64,000 bases of DNA from Pochonia chlamydosporia 170 (GCF_001653235.2 NC_035795.1:1798001-1862000); one strand, 5' to 3'. Shown: positions 1-12,703, numbered from the stretch's first letter. The notes: generated by a model not told the origin, from the sequence alone. Translations and numbers: made by a program.

Positions 1-53
1 TGAATTGATTCCTGATCCTTCACGGCCTCAATTTATGAAGCCAACTGATCACA

Positions 54-1763
54 ATGAGGACTCTATCGACATTAACTGCCGCGGCAGCAATTCTCCCTGC
101 AGTTTTATCCACGCAAATCCCCATATCAGATGGGCCGTCTACACAAGCAAAGAACCCCTTCACGGGCGACTTCAACAACTACGTCGATGAATTAATGGAC
201 GACTGGAAACTAGCAGGCATGGCAGTCGCCGTAATCGACGGCGACGACACCTTTACACATGTTCGCACTTCACACCTCACACACACCAAATCCATCATGA
301 AGCACACTCTAACCAAAACACCAGGCATACGGACACTCCAACCTCCCAGACACAAAAGCCACGCCCGAAACACTCTGGTGCGTTGGATCAACAACCAAAG
401 CCCAGCTCGCGGCCTCGCTCTCCCACCTCATCCACACAAATGCGTACCCAGCCCTCAAAGACGGCTGGTCCACGCGTATCTCCTCCATCATCCGGGACGA
501 CTTCGTCCTGCAAGACGCATGGGCGACGGCGCATCTCACGCTTGACGATGCGGTCAGTCACCGCACCGGCCTGCCGAGCCATGACTTCGCGCTGGCTACG
601 TATCCCAACTCGAGTGCGCCTATTCGCGATGCTGTGCGGAATCTGCGCAGTCTTCCTATGCAGCTGGAGCCGCGTTCGGAATGGCACTACTGCAATCCGA
701 TGTGGCAGGTCCTCACGCATGTTGTTGAGACTCTGACTGGTAAATTACTCCGCGAGACGTTGAAAAGCGTTATTTGGGAACCGCTCGGTATGAAATCTAC
801 GTTTATGGATGTTGAATCTGCGAGAGAAGCTAGTGACCTCTCAACGGGGTATTGGTACGATGAGCATACGGATATGTATGTGGCCATGCCGTTTATCCCC
901 ACGGCGGAGGTTTCTGGTGCAGGTGCGATTATTTCATCTGTGACAGATTACGCGAAGTGGGTGAAGGCTCTTTTGGGGAGGGACGAATTCCTGTCGGAGA
1001 GTGTGCATGCAGATATCGTTCGTCCGCGGTTTATTAACACCGCAGAGGCGAATAAAGGTGCTGATGTGTCCATGTATGCGTTGGGTTGGGTTCGGACGAC
1101 GTTGCATGGCGAGAGGGCGATTTGGCATTCTGGCTCGACGGGTACCCATGGTGCTTTGGTGTATTGGTTGCCGGAGAGGAAGTATGGTGTAGTTATATTT
1201 GTGAATTATCCGAATGCTGTGATGGAGGCCGTTATGTATAGGCTCATTGAGGAGAAGTTGAATGTCCCGATGGAGAAGCGCATCGACATTACTGGATTGT
1301 AAGTGCCTCCAAGATACAGAGATGCAGAGATACTAATGGACGCAGAGCAAAGGAAGCGTTGCGGAAACAAAAAGAGGACTTTGCGAACGCTACAAAGCTA
1401 CTCTTCCCGGATTTACCCACGCCGCGGCTTAAACCGTCTGTGAAGCCGTCATCTCTGGCAGGAACGTATCATCACGATGGGTACGGGGAGTTGACGCTCG
1501 CGGAGGCACGGAGCAGGAATGGGGAGACTGTTCTCGTGGGAACTCGCTCGGGAGTGATTTGGAGGCAGAGTGTTACGCTGGAGCATGCGTCTGGTGATTA
1601 CTGGACGGCATTGTGGCGGGTTAGCGATGATGATCCTTCGCAGGGACAGGCTTTTAAGGCGCGGTTTGTGATGGGTAGTGATGGGGGCGTGGAGGGGTTG
1701 GAGGTTACGTATCGGGCGGGAGGCGGGTTTCTGGAAGGCGTGGTGTTTTATGAGAGGGTTTGA
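54..1763 (+). CDS. Beta-lactamase-family serine hydrolase (class C / penicillin-binding-protein fold), secreted
   Basis: Three exons by frame continuity: 54-260, 325-1298 and 1346-1763, giving 532 aa. The introns are 64 and 47 nt; the second has donor GTAAGT and a tactaat-like branch site. A signal peptide is visible at residues 1-19 (MRTLSTLTAAAAILPAVLST). The family nucleophile motif SxxK is Ser91-Thr-Thr-Lys94 within VGSTTKAQ, and the second catalytic motif YxN is Tyr191-Cys-Asn193 within WHYCNPMWQ. The last about 130 residues (YHHDGYGELTLAE onward) form the beta-rich C-terminal extension common in these fungal proteins. Members hydrolyse esters, amides or lactams; the substrate cannot be read from sequence. 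The first intron donor, GTTCGC, is weak, but it is supported by the restored SxxK context after splicing. Confidence 0.88.
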
Positions 1764-2270
1764 TGTTGGAAGTATGAGTGAATGGATGTTGTATGTCGTG
1801 GGTTGATAGAAGTAGTTTGAATCAATCGATAGATGTTGTTGGATGTTGTTCAAGTATACGAGTAGTTTAATGTGTGTGAAGATGTGAGTATTTGGGCCCA
1901 GAAATGCCTCAATGCAGACATACAATTTGCAATATCCATACGGAGTAGATGCCAATCAGAAATAGCACAACATCTTACCTTGTCCTCGTCACACAAAACT
2001 CGATCCCAAATCATCAACAACCAAACTCAATCTCAATACAGTGCGATAATAGCCTCACATCTCAAATTCACACCGTCCTTCTCCCGCCGCCAACCGCCAC
2101 CCGAATAGCCACCCGACCTGAACCCCCGGCACCGGTACCGGGCCCGAATGTCATCATCATCACCATCAACTTCATCCCACATTTACATCTCACAAACTCA
2201 CCACAAACACTCCTCCCTCAAACAGTAAATGCGCCCCCCACACGCACGAACACTCCTCACAACCACAAAA
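1764..2270. other. Intergenic, hydrolase 3' end to PDX3 start
   Basis: No supported gene. It holds the 3' flank of the hydrolase, one copy of the 9-mer TACGGAGTA at 1939-1947, and a C/A-rich leader just before PDX3. An in-frame upstream ATG for PDX3 lies at 2229. Confidence 0.6.
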
Positions 2271-3069
2271 ATGGCTCTCTACCGGCGGCCCTCCGAAGCC
2301 AAACTCATCTGTACGCCCTTCACCTCCCATCCCCATCTCACCACAACTAACAAACCCAGTCGCACCGGCAGGCTCCTCCCCCCACGGGCAAGCCGAGCAA
2401 TTCACAAAATCGACCCTCTCAAGAACCGACCTCAACCCCAAGACGCCGATCCCCCAATTCAACCACTGGTTCGCGCAGGCCCAAGCCTCATCCATCTCGC
2501 AGCCCGAGGCGTGCACCCTCTCCACCGCGGAGCTCCCCTCCGGCCGCGTCTCCTCGCGCATAGTTTACCTCAAGGAGCTAGACATGGCCGGCGGGTTCGT
2601 CATCTACTCCAACTTCGGGACGTCGCGCAAGGCCGCGGACCTGGCGACCAACCCGCACGCGGCGCTCGTCTTCTTCTGGGGCCCGCTGCAGAGACAGGTG
2701 CGCGTGGAGGGCGTGGCGAGCAGGTACTCGCCGGAGGAGAGCCAGGAGTACTTCGACACGAGGGTGAGGGGCAGTCGGATCGGGGCGTGGGCGAGCAGGC
2801 AGAGCCAGGTGCTGAGGCCGGATGAGACGGTGGAGGGGGACGATGGGAGGGCGCAGCTGGAGGGGTGGGTGAAGGAGGCGGAGGGGAGGTTTGAGGGAGA
2901 GACGGAGATTCCGGTGCCTGAGTTTTGGGGCGGGTTGAGGATCGTGCCGACGAGGGTGGAGTTTTGGCAGGGCAGGTCGTGTCGGTTGCATGATCGGTTT
3001 GTGTATGTGCGGGAGGAGGGGAGGGATGGGGAGGATGACCAGTGGACGTTGGAGAGGTTGAGTCCTTAG
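2271..3069 (+). CDS. PDX3: Pyridoxamine/pyridoxine 5'-phosphate oxidase
   Basis: Two exons, 2271-2310 and 2360-3069, 249 aa. The FMN-dependent enzyme oxidises pyridoxine or pyridoxamine phosphate to pyridoxal phosphate in vitamin B6 salvage. The family core is clear: FTKSTLSRTDLNP and FNHWFAQAQ near the N-terminus, GRVSSRIVYLKELD, then GFVIYSNFGTSRKAADLATN, NPHAALVFFWGPLQRQVRVEG, RGSRIGAWASRQSQ and the C-terminal PEFWGGLRIVPTRVEFWQGR and LHDR. The 49-nt intron has a ctaac branch and its removal joins KLI to FAPAG in frame. I chose the ATG at 2271 because it has a good context (acaaaaATGG). An in-frame ATG at 2229 would add 14 residues. No tandem partner; the next gene is convergent. Confidence 0.93.
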
Positions 3070-3693
3070 ATGGAAGTTATGGTGTTTGGGGAGAGATATG
3101 AGAGGCAGAGGAAAGAATAAAGTATCGAGGTAGATTAGAGCGGTGTTACGCGCATCAGAATTGGTAGATGTGGTATTAATGACAATGTACTAGACTAGAA
3201 ATGTCAAGTCCGTCCTATCCAATGCTATTCAACTATCCTCTTTCCGCGATGCAATGCCAATTAGTTGGTTCCTTTCCTGCGATATCAAGTATATCAAGTA
3301 TATCCAGTACTGTACTGTCCTTGTGAAATGCTGATTCGTGTTTGGGCGCTACTGTGCCGTGATTAAAAGCAATAAACTCCGTGTCCTTAGACAACACAAC
3401 CAGGGGTATGTCTGTAAACGACCAGAAAGAAAATAAAATGAAAAATTGGGCAAGTTTAGACCACATATTTGCCGAGATGAAACAAAAACGCCATTTCCTC
3501 AAAAGTAATACTATCACAACGCCGTGTGGACCCTAACCTTGGTGAACCGTGGTCCAAGGCACAATTGGCAAATTGTGCTGAAATTCAATATTTGCTTGTT
3601 GTCCTCGTAAAAAACGCCAGCCTGCTGATATGAAAGAAGCAATGATGATGTCGTGCCGCCAACGTGCCAGTGGTAATGACTTGATTCGTCGAT
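3070..3693. other. Convergent intergenic region PDX3 / cyclin
   Basis: The 3' flanks of two convergent genes. It contains a short direct repeat 'atatcaagtatatcaagtat' near 3281-3300. No gene supported. Confidence 0.5.
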
Positions 3694-4737
3694 TTAAAAG
3701 TAGGAATTTCTGAGAGCTTCAGTTTGTGGCGTCATGGCCTCAGACGACCCGGCGCATGGCGATTCGGAGGGAGTCAGTGATAGACCGAGGCCCAAGGCCA
3801 CCGTAGACGGTATCATGGTCTTGGACCGATTGTGGCCAAGAATGAAGTTGCTGTCGCCGTCGCTGCTCGCCAGGCTTTCCGGTGGTGTGAGCTCTCGTGT
3901 ATCCCAGTCGACTTGTTGCCCAGCTAGCTGCATATCCACCATGGCGTCAGACAGACAGTCTTCGTCGCATAGGGGCATGATCCGATAGTTGAGGCTCTCC
4001 ATAATGCAGCGCTCAGTAACGTTGAGCTGCTCATGTGACCATGTCCCCCGGCCCCATGCATCGCAATAGTATTGCGTCAATTGCTGAGGATCCTCAATGA
4101 ACTTGACGGCAATCACGAGAGCCGCAAGAATGATGAGCTCGGGCGGAACAGAGTCGATATGAAGCATTTGGTGCTGCTGGTGCTGATACAGAAGCGGCGT
4201 GGGAGGAAGCGTGTGTCGTTTGCTTGTCGATGGCGGCAGTGCTCCAGGGAGTAAGGGACATGACAGCCGCCATGCGCGGGCAAACTTCTTGCCCAAACTG
4301 TCAAGAATGCATACGGCGAGGGCAACCGTCTCAATGGGCAAATCTGCGCGGCTCAGAATTGCCTGCACGACGGGCACCGAGGCTGCAGCCAAGGAAGCCG
4401 ATGACGGGATCAGGTTGACGAGGTGGACGGCCGGGCCTGTTGGTGATTGTGTTGTCAGCAGCTGACATCAGATTTACGAACATTGAAGTCGCCTGGACAA
4501 ACGGTGACGGCGTCAGCGCTGTTGAAAATCAAACATACCTCGATATTTCGCCGTCAAAGGTTCTGCATCTTCCAAGCTGCTCGATGCACCTGCGCCCGAC
4601 AGGTTGGTTCGCTTGTATGTTGGAGGAGGGGTGGGGAGATTCGAAAGCGGTCGGTATGTGAAGTAACCCTTGTTGTTGTTATTATCGTCGTCGGCTCTGG
4701 CAGCAGCAACTGCAGCTCCCTTGTTATCTCGACGCAT
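3694..4737 (-). CDS. Pcl/Pho80-type cyclin
   Basis: Two exons on the minus strand, 4737-4539 and 4436-3694, 313 aa. The intron (4437-4538) begins GTATGT and ends CAACAG. After splicing, the cyclin N-terminal fold reads GPAVHLVNLIPSSASL, ADLPIETVALAVCILDSLGKKF, then VPPELIILAALVIAVKFIED, YYCDAWGRGTWSHEQLNVTE and RCIMESLNYRIMPLCDED. This matches fungal cyclins that partner Pho85-like CDKs, though the exact class is inference. A Ser/Thr/Pro-rich loop sits between the first helices, and the C-terminal 90 residues look disordered with several S/T-P sites (TPPES, LTPSESP, MTPQ), as expected for a CDK-regulated protein. The first ATG in this frame is at 4737. Confidence 0.82.
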
Positions 4738-7700
4738 CTTGACCAATGTGTAACTGTCCGACTCCTACGACACGACCGATCCTCAATGCAAAACGCTGAA
4801 GGGTTTCTCCCATATTTTGGCCCCGTTTTGTTGCCTCGTTTCCCCTCTTCGTCACCTCGCAGTTGCTCAGCTCTGTGGCGGTTTCGAAGCGGTGACGGCG
4901 GCGGCCAAACTGGACAGAATATGTGCCCAATGTGCAGAACAGGGATGTGATCACGCGAGCGCCACCACGTCTTCACATGTGAGTAGAAACATACAAATGA
5001 TGCAAAATCAAGACGACAATGGGGGACCGAAGGACATGGTCTTTATATTGGGACATGAAAAGAAAGGGAGGCAAAGGAGGTGGGAAGTGCGGCATTCATA
5101 TTCAGAGGTGCCGTTTGTCTTCGCCATCAGGTGGTACCTACCACAAGGTACATGCAGCATTGAATATACAAGTCTCCGAGTCGTCCCTGAGACCCAATGC
5201 CTCCCAGGACCCAGGACCAGGACCCAGATGCTTCGTCAACACGAGCTAGGGTACGACATTGGCCTGGTGGAGTCTCCTTGCTCAGGGGACCAATTTAGCC
5301 TTTGCGTGCGTCAAGATGAGCTGCTTGGCTGGCTGGCTGATCAAGTCGCTCACTCGCTCTCCTGCCATGGTTCACTGGTACGCCTTGCCCTGGAGTGAAA
5401 ATCATGGCTCGATTGGGCACAACCAGGTCGAGCATGGCAGATTCACCTAGGATCATAAGCGGTGGAGGCGGTGCGGTGCCAAGCCAGGGGGTGAGCCCGG
5501 TTCCTCCTTGCTTCCTTTCCGAGGTCCTAAAATACTTGACAGTGATGCTCCGTCATCTCTTCCAAGGGAGCTCCATTTTTAGTTTTTGCTTTCACTGTTG
5601 GTTTGCCGTGGTTTGAACTTGCTCAGGTGCGTCGGACTGGCAATCATAACATGTGAGGTAAAAGATAAACCAAGCACGGTGAGCATAGTAGTATTCCCCC
5701 GCCGTTATTACTCCGCACAAACGGACGTGATCGACCGTTGGGGGAAGGTTTGACCCCGTTTCTTTCATCTTTGTTACCTGCAGACCGCCATCTAGCATGC
5801 ATAGATGAACAAAGAGCTGTCATCCTGCTCAAGAGGCAAAAAGTCATGTCGCATTTGACCCACAGGTGTACGAGGGCATCAGCGTTGGCATAGTTTTGCA
5901 TCCTCTGACATCTTGATTGCAAATGCGGGTGTACTGTACCGTGCTTTCGCCAGAACCATTATTTCTGCCGCGATTCCGAAAAACGGTGTAGTCCAACAAC
6001 ACACCAACCATCCGTGCCTGAGACTAGCACGCCGAGGGAGAAAGGCATGGGCCTAAGATTGCTGGGGTTCTGATTCATCCAGCATTTTAGCGACGAGGCA
6101 ATAAATCGGCCAGTGACATCAAGTCCAATCGCCCATTCGTCGCTGCCCAGCCAGTGCATTCAACTTCCTGACTTTACCAAGACATGACGACGGTGGATGT
6201 CGGTGTGATGGTTACCAAAAAAGTAGCGCCGACTAAGATCATAACACCGAGCTCCGTGCCGCCACTTCATCAACAATACAGTTATTATGATCTCTTATCG
6301 ACACCATATGAAGGGCGCTCGGTTTGTACCAAGTCTGTTGTGATATGCCTCTGTAAACGTTATGTAAGCTGTGCGTATTGTCTCAGATTAGGCTTAACCA
6401 ACACCATCCTCCTTTTGTTCTTGGGCTACTATCACCATTCCTTCTCTCGTCTTGTCAGATACCCTGCTCAGGGAGTTGTTCATGCAGTCATCATCCGCTG
6501 CCCTGCCGTCAAGCCCCGGTGGGTAACATCTCGGCCAAGCACAGTCCATCCTTGGGATCTTGGACCTGGACTTTTGGTGCTTATTGCAGCCGCCGTAACT
6601 ACTCAATTAAAATGGGCAGACATGACATTGCAGGTGAGGTGAGATGAGCTGCCAGGCACCTTGGCTTCTGTAACAAGTTTGGCGCAGGATAGTTGTCACG
6701 CCACTCGAACTCAGCCAAGGTTGAACGCCAATTCGCAAATGTCGTCCACGTCGGCAAGACCTGTCTCAATGGTAGAGCGGTGGTAGTTGTTGGCTTCAAT
6801 AAGCGAAATAGTTCCGCCCAATTCTCCAAGACCTGCAGAGAGGGAAATATTGCCATGCCCACCATGCCACTTCGTCATTGCACCATCCCGTCTGTTCCGC
6901 CAATCTCGTATCTGGCTTGGCGTTTGGCACAACAGGCATTGAGGCTTGTGGGTACCTCACCAGCAGCGAAATTCAGTACCACCTCGTTGACTATCGGAGG
7001 CATGGAAGAGACTAATAAAAGGGGTTGAGCCTCAATCGAAGTAGAAGCAATTTCGTTTCCAATGCTTTTGACAGTGGCAGTTTGCGTGGACCTGGTGTCA
7101 TCTCGTTGGCCGGCGGTAATTCGAGGTCTGAACACGGCAACCGAAATAGAAGCAGATCGTGGATATGAAGATTTCTATATTGGACCCTTGACGATAACAA
7201 GGTGGCCTGACATGCCGAGCCCGAAAGCATTGAGTTCCCGCTTGTGGAACCATGAGTGCATGCGATTTGCTGTCACCCGCTTGGGAATACGGAGTTCGGA
7301 GTACGGAGCATTGGGGTATTCGATGTTGTGCTTGGTGAGATGCAGCGGCGATACCGACGGATTCCGTTGGTCAGTACACGCAGCTGCAGAGAATAGATTT
7401 TCAAATTTGCCGCGTATCTCCAAAATCTTGGTTACACTCTTCGCAACAGAATACGATCAGGCAGACGGGCTCCTCCAAACACTACGAGGGAAAGAGCGAA
7501 TCAGACCTGTGACGTTAGCCCCACCAGCAGTATTTTCCTTTGGTTCCCGTGTCTTTCTCATTCTGCTCTCGACACATTCGCAGCTGATTTCTTCACTTTT
7601 TAGAAGAACGTTGTCCTCCGTTGGTCTATCAGAATTCATCACGTTCTATTGCCACGACTTGGCAATTCTAGAGCCATCTGTTAGCTAGGGTTGTCAGCTA

Positions 7701-8688
7701 TGGACCCCTAAATTTGGGTTCTGTGGCGTTGGCAGCACAGCCTCGACGAGCCAATAGTTGATGTTCTCCATTCCCAATAAGCAGCAGCCTTGGGCGATCC
7801 TTCAGGGGCAGACGGGATGATGCATGCGATAGTTCACCTCGAAAGCCCAACTGGTTGCTCGGAGGTTCATCCGTGAGACTGTCATAGACTGAGACAATCG
7901 AGAGAAATCGCCAAACCGTTCTTCATCACAGCTGCTCCGTGCTCTGTGCTCCGCACTCCGCAAACCATCACGAAGGAAGTGACAGGTCATCGCGATTTGA
8001 CAGAGGTCGTTGTGTGTGGCCAATGCGTACAGAGCACAGGTTCAGATTGGGATGCCCAAGGTCGAGACGAAACCTAGGAGTGCTGTTGGCGTCTTTCATT
8101 TTCTCCCTCTGAACCATGGCAGGTAGGAAAGGCCCAGGCGAGAACTCCGTGCACGGCATTCGACGCTGAAACTCTTGTGTCTCCTAATGGTAACAAATAA
8201 CGCCCCAAGTTTTGAACTGGTGGTGGCCAAATTCTGAGGCATCCTAAAGCTGACCCTGAAGGCAGCTGAACTATCCGGTGCCCGACAAGGCTGATTTGCA
8301 ACACCATTGCCTCACATGTCTGATACTCACGGAATGATACCGCCCGGTGAAGCCAAACACTCACGGCAAACGCTGCATGGCACTATTGATCACAGGAACA
8401 AGACTAGTTCCACCACGGACAAATACTCTTTACTTCATAATATGATTCTTCTCTAGTGTGCAACAGCCTCACCTAGTGCGCCGTTTCCGTCCTGCAGAGA
8501 ATATAGCACCATTGCGCAGCACGAATTCCCAGGCTCAAACAAGCCATTGTGTGCAGGCTGCTGAATTTGACGGGGGTGTATTCCCCGGCAAGCTAACTAA
8601 ACTGATGCCCAGCGCCTCCGAAGTCACTCTACTTCGTCTTTGGGTCATCTCCAAGAAAATGAAAGATTGCCAAACAAATGTAGATCGT
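4738..8688. other. Long gene-poor interval
   Basis: About 4 kb upstream of the cyclin and downstream of the secreted-protein cluster. Open frames here (for example 4817-5398, 6184-6642 and 7062-7688 on the plus strand) show no domain, no hydrophobic signal followed by an ordered fold, and overlapping frames on the other strand. A variant cluster of the TACGGAGT motif occurs at 7288-7308. I see no gene I can support; regulatory DNA or transcribed leader of the cyclin gene is possible. Confidence 0.4.
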
Positions 8689-9253
8689 CTATGTAAGGAT
8701 AACAGTGGGTGTGACTGTTGAATTCGTGTTAGCTCAGAGTTGCAAAACAGAAAGGGGGCCACATACTGGTCTGCACAACAGTTTGGATCTGGGGAATAAC
8801 AGCAACGTCGACAATGCTGGCAATATCAAAGGCGCCAATGCCATTGATTACGCCCAGGTTAAGGCCGGCCAAGTTCAACCCAGCAAGGTCGAATTGGTTG
8901 AATACGCCAGTCTGGGCAATAGCCAGAATAGTCTGCAGCTGCTGGAACTGGAGGAGAGCATTGAGGTTGAATGCGTCATTGTTGAAGACGTTTGCAAAGG
9001 CAAGAACATTAAAGTTGTTCTGACGACCCAGAACCTGAAGGAGGTTGAGATCCAGGCTGTTCATCTTGAAAAGATACCGCAGATCCTGCTGCTTGAAGTT
9101 CAGATTATTCAGCTTCCCAGCATCAAACGAGGCGCGCTCGAAGACCGGCAAAGCAACAGACGTTCCGGGTTCGGCTTGAGCCTCAGGAGCCGGCGCCGGC
9201 GCAGCGGCGGCGATGGCAGCGAAAGTACCAGCGATGATGGTAGACAGCTTCAT
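8689..9253 (-). CDS. Small secreted LQQLQ-type protein, possible cell-wall protein
   Basis: Two exons, 9253-8767 and 8714-8689, 170 aa. The 52-nt intron runs from GTATGT to CAACAG. The last exon is only 26 nt and adds the tail ITPTVILT. The N-terminus is a clear signal peptide (MKLSTIIAGTFAAIAAAAPA) followed by a short Ala/Pro/Glu linker. The mature part has no cysteine and is very rich in Leu, Asn, Gln and Ala, with LNALLQFQQLQTILAIAQ and the repeat DLAGLNLAGLNLGV. The core resembles the C-terminal 80 residues of the Asn/Gln-repeat protein at 12704-13561 (VLNQLQQLQTLMQLNLIQ), so the two are probably paralogues. Function unknown. A tatatat box lies 45 nt upstream of the ATG. Confidence 0.85.
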
Positions 9254-10820
9254 TGTGATGGTTTGGCAAAGAAAAGAAGCAAATTAAGTGTAATAGGTAT
9301 ATATGTTAACTCAAAAGGTAGGAATGGAGCACAGCTACGAACCGTCAGGTTAGTTATATGCCGCTATACCCATATCCACGAACCTAATCTGGAAGATCGA
9401 TCTGCTTACCTCTGAAATGAGTGAATAGGAAGACCAAAAGACTAGTGATGGTAAGAATTAGAAAATGAATGGATTGACGAGTCAAACGAAAACTTAAAAA
9501 CCGAGGCGATCATCCCAGATCTTTATACCAAAACCACCAAGAACACTTCCATCAGCATCTGGGCAATAGCATCAGATCTAGTCTAACCCAGCAGGGTGAG
9601 TCAAACGCCCAAGTCCGGGATCTGGCCATGCCGAACTCCCCTCTCGGCAGGTACAAGCATCCGGTGCTTCTTTTTAGTTTCCTTCATCCAAGCCAGGACG
9701 GAGGCTGGTCCCAAGTCTTCGGATGACAGTCGCTCCGGTAGACAACCAAAATTTAAGCACGGTAACCAACCATCGTCGTCCAGACACCTCATGGGCAACG
9801 TCAACCTTGGTGTGGCACGGTCCCGATTCAGGGATATGGTGTTTTGTGGCAGACGATCAGACGAATACTACTTGGCTGGTATAGGCATGATCTGTACAAC
9901 TTCACCAAGCCCCGAGACGGTGTCAGTCGGTCGGTCGTTCACGGTGACAGTTTCAAAATTCGCCGGACGTGGTTGGGCTCGGGACATTCCGCCGCACAAG
10001 TCTTCAGACAAACACGTTTGAGAGAGCACCCACCGGCCAATAGAAGGCGCTGATTCGTTTGGGTGACCTGACGAACAGGCGTTTTCCTTGTCGTCACGAT
10101 CCGAAGAATGCTGGGACAAAAGGAGCAGTATCTGAATATCTCATTGGTGCCTTTTTTTCCAGATAAGGCTGGTTGTGGTGGAGATGGGGTAACGGACTGG
10201 GGTCTGTCTGGTGGCATTGTGACACAGAAGTTGAGTTGGATACACTGCGTGTTTGACGTTGTCTGCTGCATTGACGCCACGGATTGCCTAGAGGTAGCAT
10301 CATGAGGTGGAACATATTTGAAATGCTGGACCTCTTCAGAGTGTAATGGGTTAGAATTGGGAACAAGGCTCCCAATTGGGTTGTGCGATGGCGTTTGCTT
10401 GGTTCTCATTGCCGTTCACGGCTGACTGGATGGCTCTGGCTCACAATTGCATTGCGCATTCACCACAACAACACGCCAAAATACCAATTTTAACTTTCGC
10501 ATGGCTAATCTGAACCCGGGAGTGCCCAGTTCATTCACCCATTTTGTTTGTAAACTGTTTGATCCCCTCAACTTGTCTATGTAGTTTCGTTCCCTGACGA
10601 CGATCCAGGCACAACGAGGAAATTAAAGGATATCCCGCTATGTAGAGTCTATTTGTTCGTGTAGAGACTAGTTGTATTTATTCTTCGGCAACAAATCTCT
10701 CCGTTTTCATCCCTATTCCTTGACCCAAACTCTTGTCTTCAAGACTTGGTGCCAAGCAGCTTCCAACCACCCTAGCCAAGAACAAATACCACAGCATCAA
10801 AACACCAACGTACAATCCCT
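9254..10820. other. Intergenic between two secreted-protein genes
   Basis: About 1.6 kb holding the 5' flank of the small secreted protein gene and the 3' flank of the GPI-protein gene. The frames at 9596-10021 and 9939-10409 overlap each other on opposite strands and show no recognisable domain. No gene supported. Confidence 0.45.
9298..9304 (-). promoter_or_regulatory. TATA-like box of the small secreted protein gene
   Basis: The sequence tatatat lies 45 nt before the ATG at 9253, in a plausible core-promoter position. This is position evidence only. Confidence 0.3.
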
Positions 10821-11677
10821 CTATAGGAGCAACATGCCTCCAATGACGGCAACAGCACCAGCCAAGCCAGCACGACAGCTCCCCTTGGCACCAGCACCAG
10901 ATGTGCTCGTCCGGGTGGGTGTCACTGACGCAGATGTAGATACACTGGCCAGCGGAGTCAACGAATACACAGACTCACTCGCCTTGGTCTTGCTCAACGA
11001 CACCGTAGGGTCAGACTCATCTGTGCTCTCTGTCGCCGTGGGCATGTCGCTCCCATGCGTAGCACCAGGCGCAGGTGAAAGTTTATCAACTCCAGCAGTA
11101 ATCGTGACTGCCACCATGGACTCCTTGTACGCGGTGACAACCTCCCTGGCTTTCTGGGACTTGGATTTCGAGCCAACCGTGACGGCGAAGACGCCATTGC
11201 AAGAAGCCCGATTCAGCTTTGGATTCAGTTCGCAAGAAACACCGTTGGACCTATCACCAGATATTAGCTTTAGCTCTAGTTGCCCTGCCCCAAGCCCAAC
11301 CCATGAGTATATGCCTCAAGCCCAACCACACTCTCGTTCCCACCATATCCCTAGTGCACTTACAAAGTAGCCGTCCGGTACATCGTATCAATCCCACTCT
11401 CCAACTCATCCGGAAACCTTCCATCCCAATCCGTCACGGTAGTCACAACCGTGTGGGCATACGTCAACGCGCCCTGGGTAACAGTCATGGTTTCATCCTT
11501 GATGTTGCAGTTCGCGGCTTTGCAGGCAATGGCGTACGTTGTTTTTGCGGTATCAGCGCCAACTACGGAGGCTGCTATTCCTCTTTGGTTGGGGGTTTCA
11601 TACGGTGCTATTACAGAGATGGTTGTTTGGGCAGTTGCGAGACTGGCTAACACGACGAGGAAGAGTAGACGGGCCAT
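10821..11677 (-). CDS. GPI-anchored Ser/Thr-rich cell-surface protein
   Basis: Two exons, 11677-11364 and 11250-10821, 247 aa. The donor is GTAAGT; the acceptor gatag at 11252-11251 was chosen because it is the one that keeps the frame and it has a gctaat branch site. The N-terminus is a signal peptide (MARLLFLVVLASLATAQ). The globular part has cysteine pairs (ACKAANC, SCELNPKLNRASC) and the C-terminal third is Ser/Thr-rich (TESTDESDPTVS, SVSTSASVTPTRTSTSG), ending in a small-residue site and hydrophobic tail (SGAGAKGSCRAGLAGAVAVI...) typical of GPI attachment. This layout is common in fungal wall or membrane surface proteins. The biochemical role is unknown. Confidence 0.82.
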
Positions 11678-12020
11678 GGTAACGAGCGACGCGCTAACGA
11701 GGGACTATATCAACGAGTGAATAAAACAGAGTCGCAAAACACAATAAACTTAGAAAGCAAATGAGAAAGAAAAAGAAATGCAGCTGCTGCCAACTTAAAC
11801 ATGTTGGCTACGAGCCGCACAATGTGGAGTCTTGTCCAACTTGTAAAATCTTGCACATCCCAACTAGGACACGGCCGAAATAAAAAAAATCAGGCGGCCA
11901 AGCAATTCACAACCGAAAGCAATCTTACCATGCATTTAAAACCAAGGATATCAATAATCGGCTACATGTACCTTGCAGTTGAGTGACTACGGCCCCATAG
12001 CCCCCTCGAGCAAAAAGAAT
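11678..12020. other. Intergenic, GPI-protein promoter and tRNA 3' flank
   Basis: The 5' flank of the GPI-protein gene (minus strand) and the downstream flank of tRNA-Phe, including its T5 stop signal. No gene supported. Confidence 0.5.
12012..12016 (-). terminator. RNA polymerase III terminator of tRNA-Phe
   Basis: A run of five T on the minus strand, 4 nt past the tRNA 3' end. Confidence 0.7.
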
Positions 12021-12117
12021 TGCGGCCAGTGTGACTCGAACACACGACCTTCAGATAGGCATCCGTAGGATTGAAGTTGACTTCAGTCTGACGATCTCCC
12101 AGCTAATCTATGGCCGC
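12021..12117 (-). tRNA. tRNA-Phe (GAA) with intron
   Basis: The minus strand folds as a tRNA. The acceptor stem is GCGGCCA paired with TGGCCGC plus discriminator A; the D arm is GATT..GATC; the anticodon stem is TCAGA/TCTGA with loop CTGAAGA (anticodon GAA); and the T arm is GTGTG-TTCGAGT-CACAC. A 24-nt intron follows the base after the anticodon, the standard position for eukaryotic tRNA introns, and part of it (acttca) can pair with the anticodon region. The mature length is 73 nt without CCA. A- and B-box internal promoter sequences are present, and a T5 run follows. Confidence 0.92.
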
Positions 12118-12703
12118 AAAATCAGCGGGTCAAGTTGCTCTTTGGGGGGTTTATAAGCCTTTGAGGAGAGAGACTTGTTTTTGGGAGCCAAGGAAGATGC
12201 AAAGGCAGCCGTAAGAAACAGACAATTCGCATTTGGAGTGCTTTGTCAAAGAATCAGAGCATAAGTACGTTTGAAATAGGCAAGAATTGGAGAGATTGTG
12301 CAATGGTCAAGATTCAAGACGAGTTTCATGAGTTTTCAACGGCAAACAGTACTGCAGTTATGAATTCACAAGGTGGACGGCATTCCCAGTGTAGTGTATC
12401 ATTTATTCATGAACATTGCTTGGGCAGGGCTACTTCCTGCAGGGGCCGAGGCGCATTGCCTGTCCAACCGCGACTCAGGACAAGGTCAATTCGTTGACCC
12501 AACCTTGACGTTCCCAGTCAATCCCTCGAAATCCAATCGTGCTACCAGATTCCATCCGAACCCCACAGAACATGACTTATATTCCTAGTATTCAAGTTAC
12601 CATAGACTTTCACGCCCTAGGGGCGGTAGTCAAGTCATATGGAGAGCGCTTCAAAAGAGCTGCCAGTTGTTAGTTTGCCAGTTTTCATACATCGAATGGG
12701 CCA
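12118..12703. other. Intergenic, tRNA 5' flank and 3' end of Asn/Gln-repeat gene
   Basis: No separate gene supported. It may contain a short terminal coding exon of the Asn/Gln-repeat gene: an intron at 12712-12660 with branch site aactaac would place the final codons at 12659-12651. Confidence 0.45.

Noticed and set aside
7062..7688. 208-codon plus-strand frame
   Set aside because: No domain, no splice context, and overlapped by other frames on the opposite strand.
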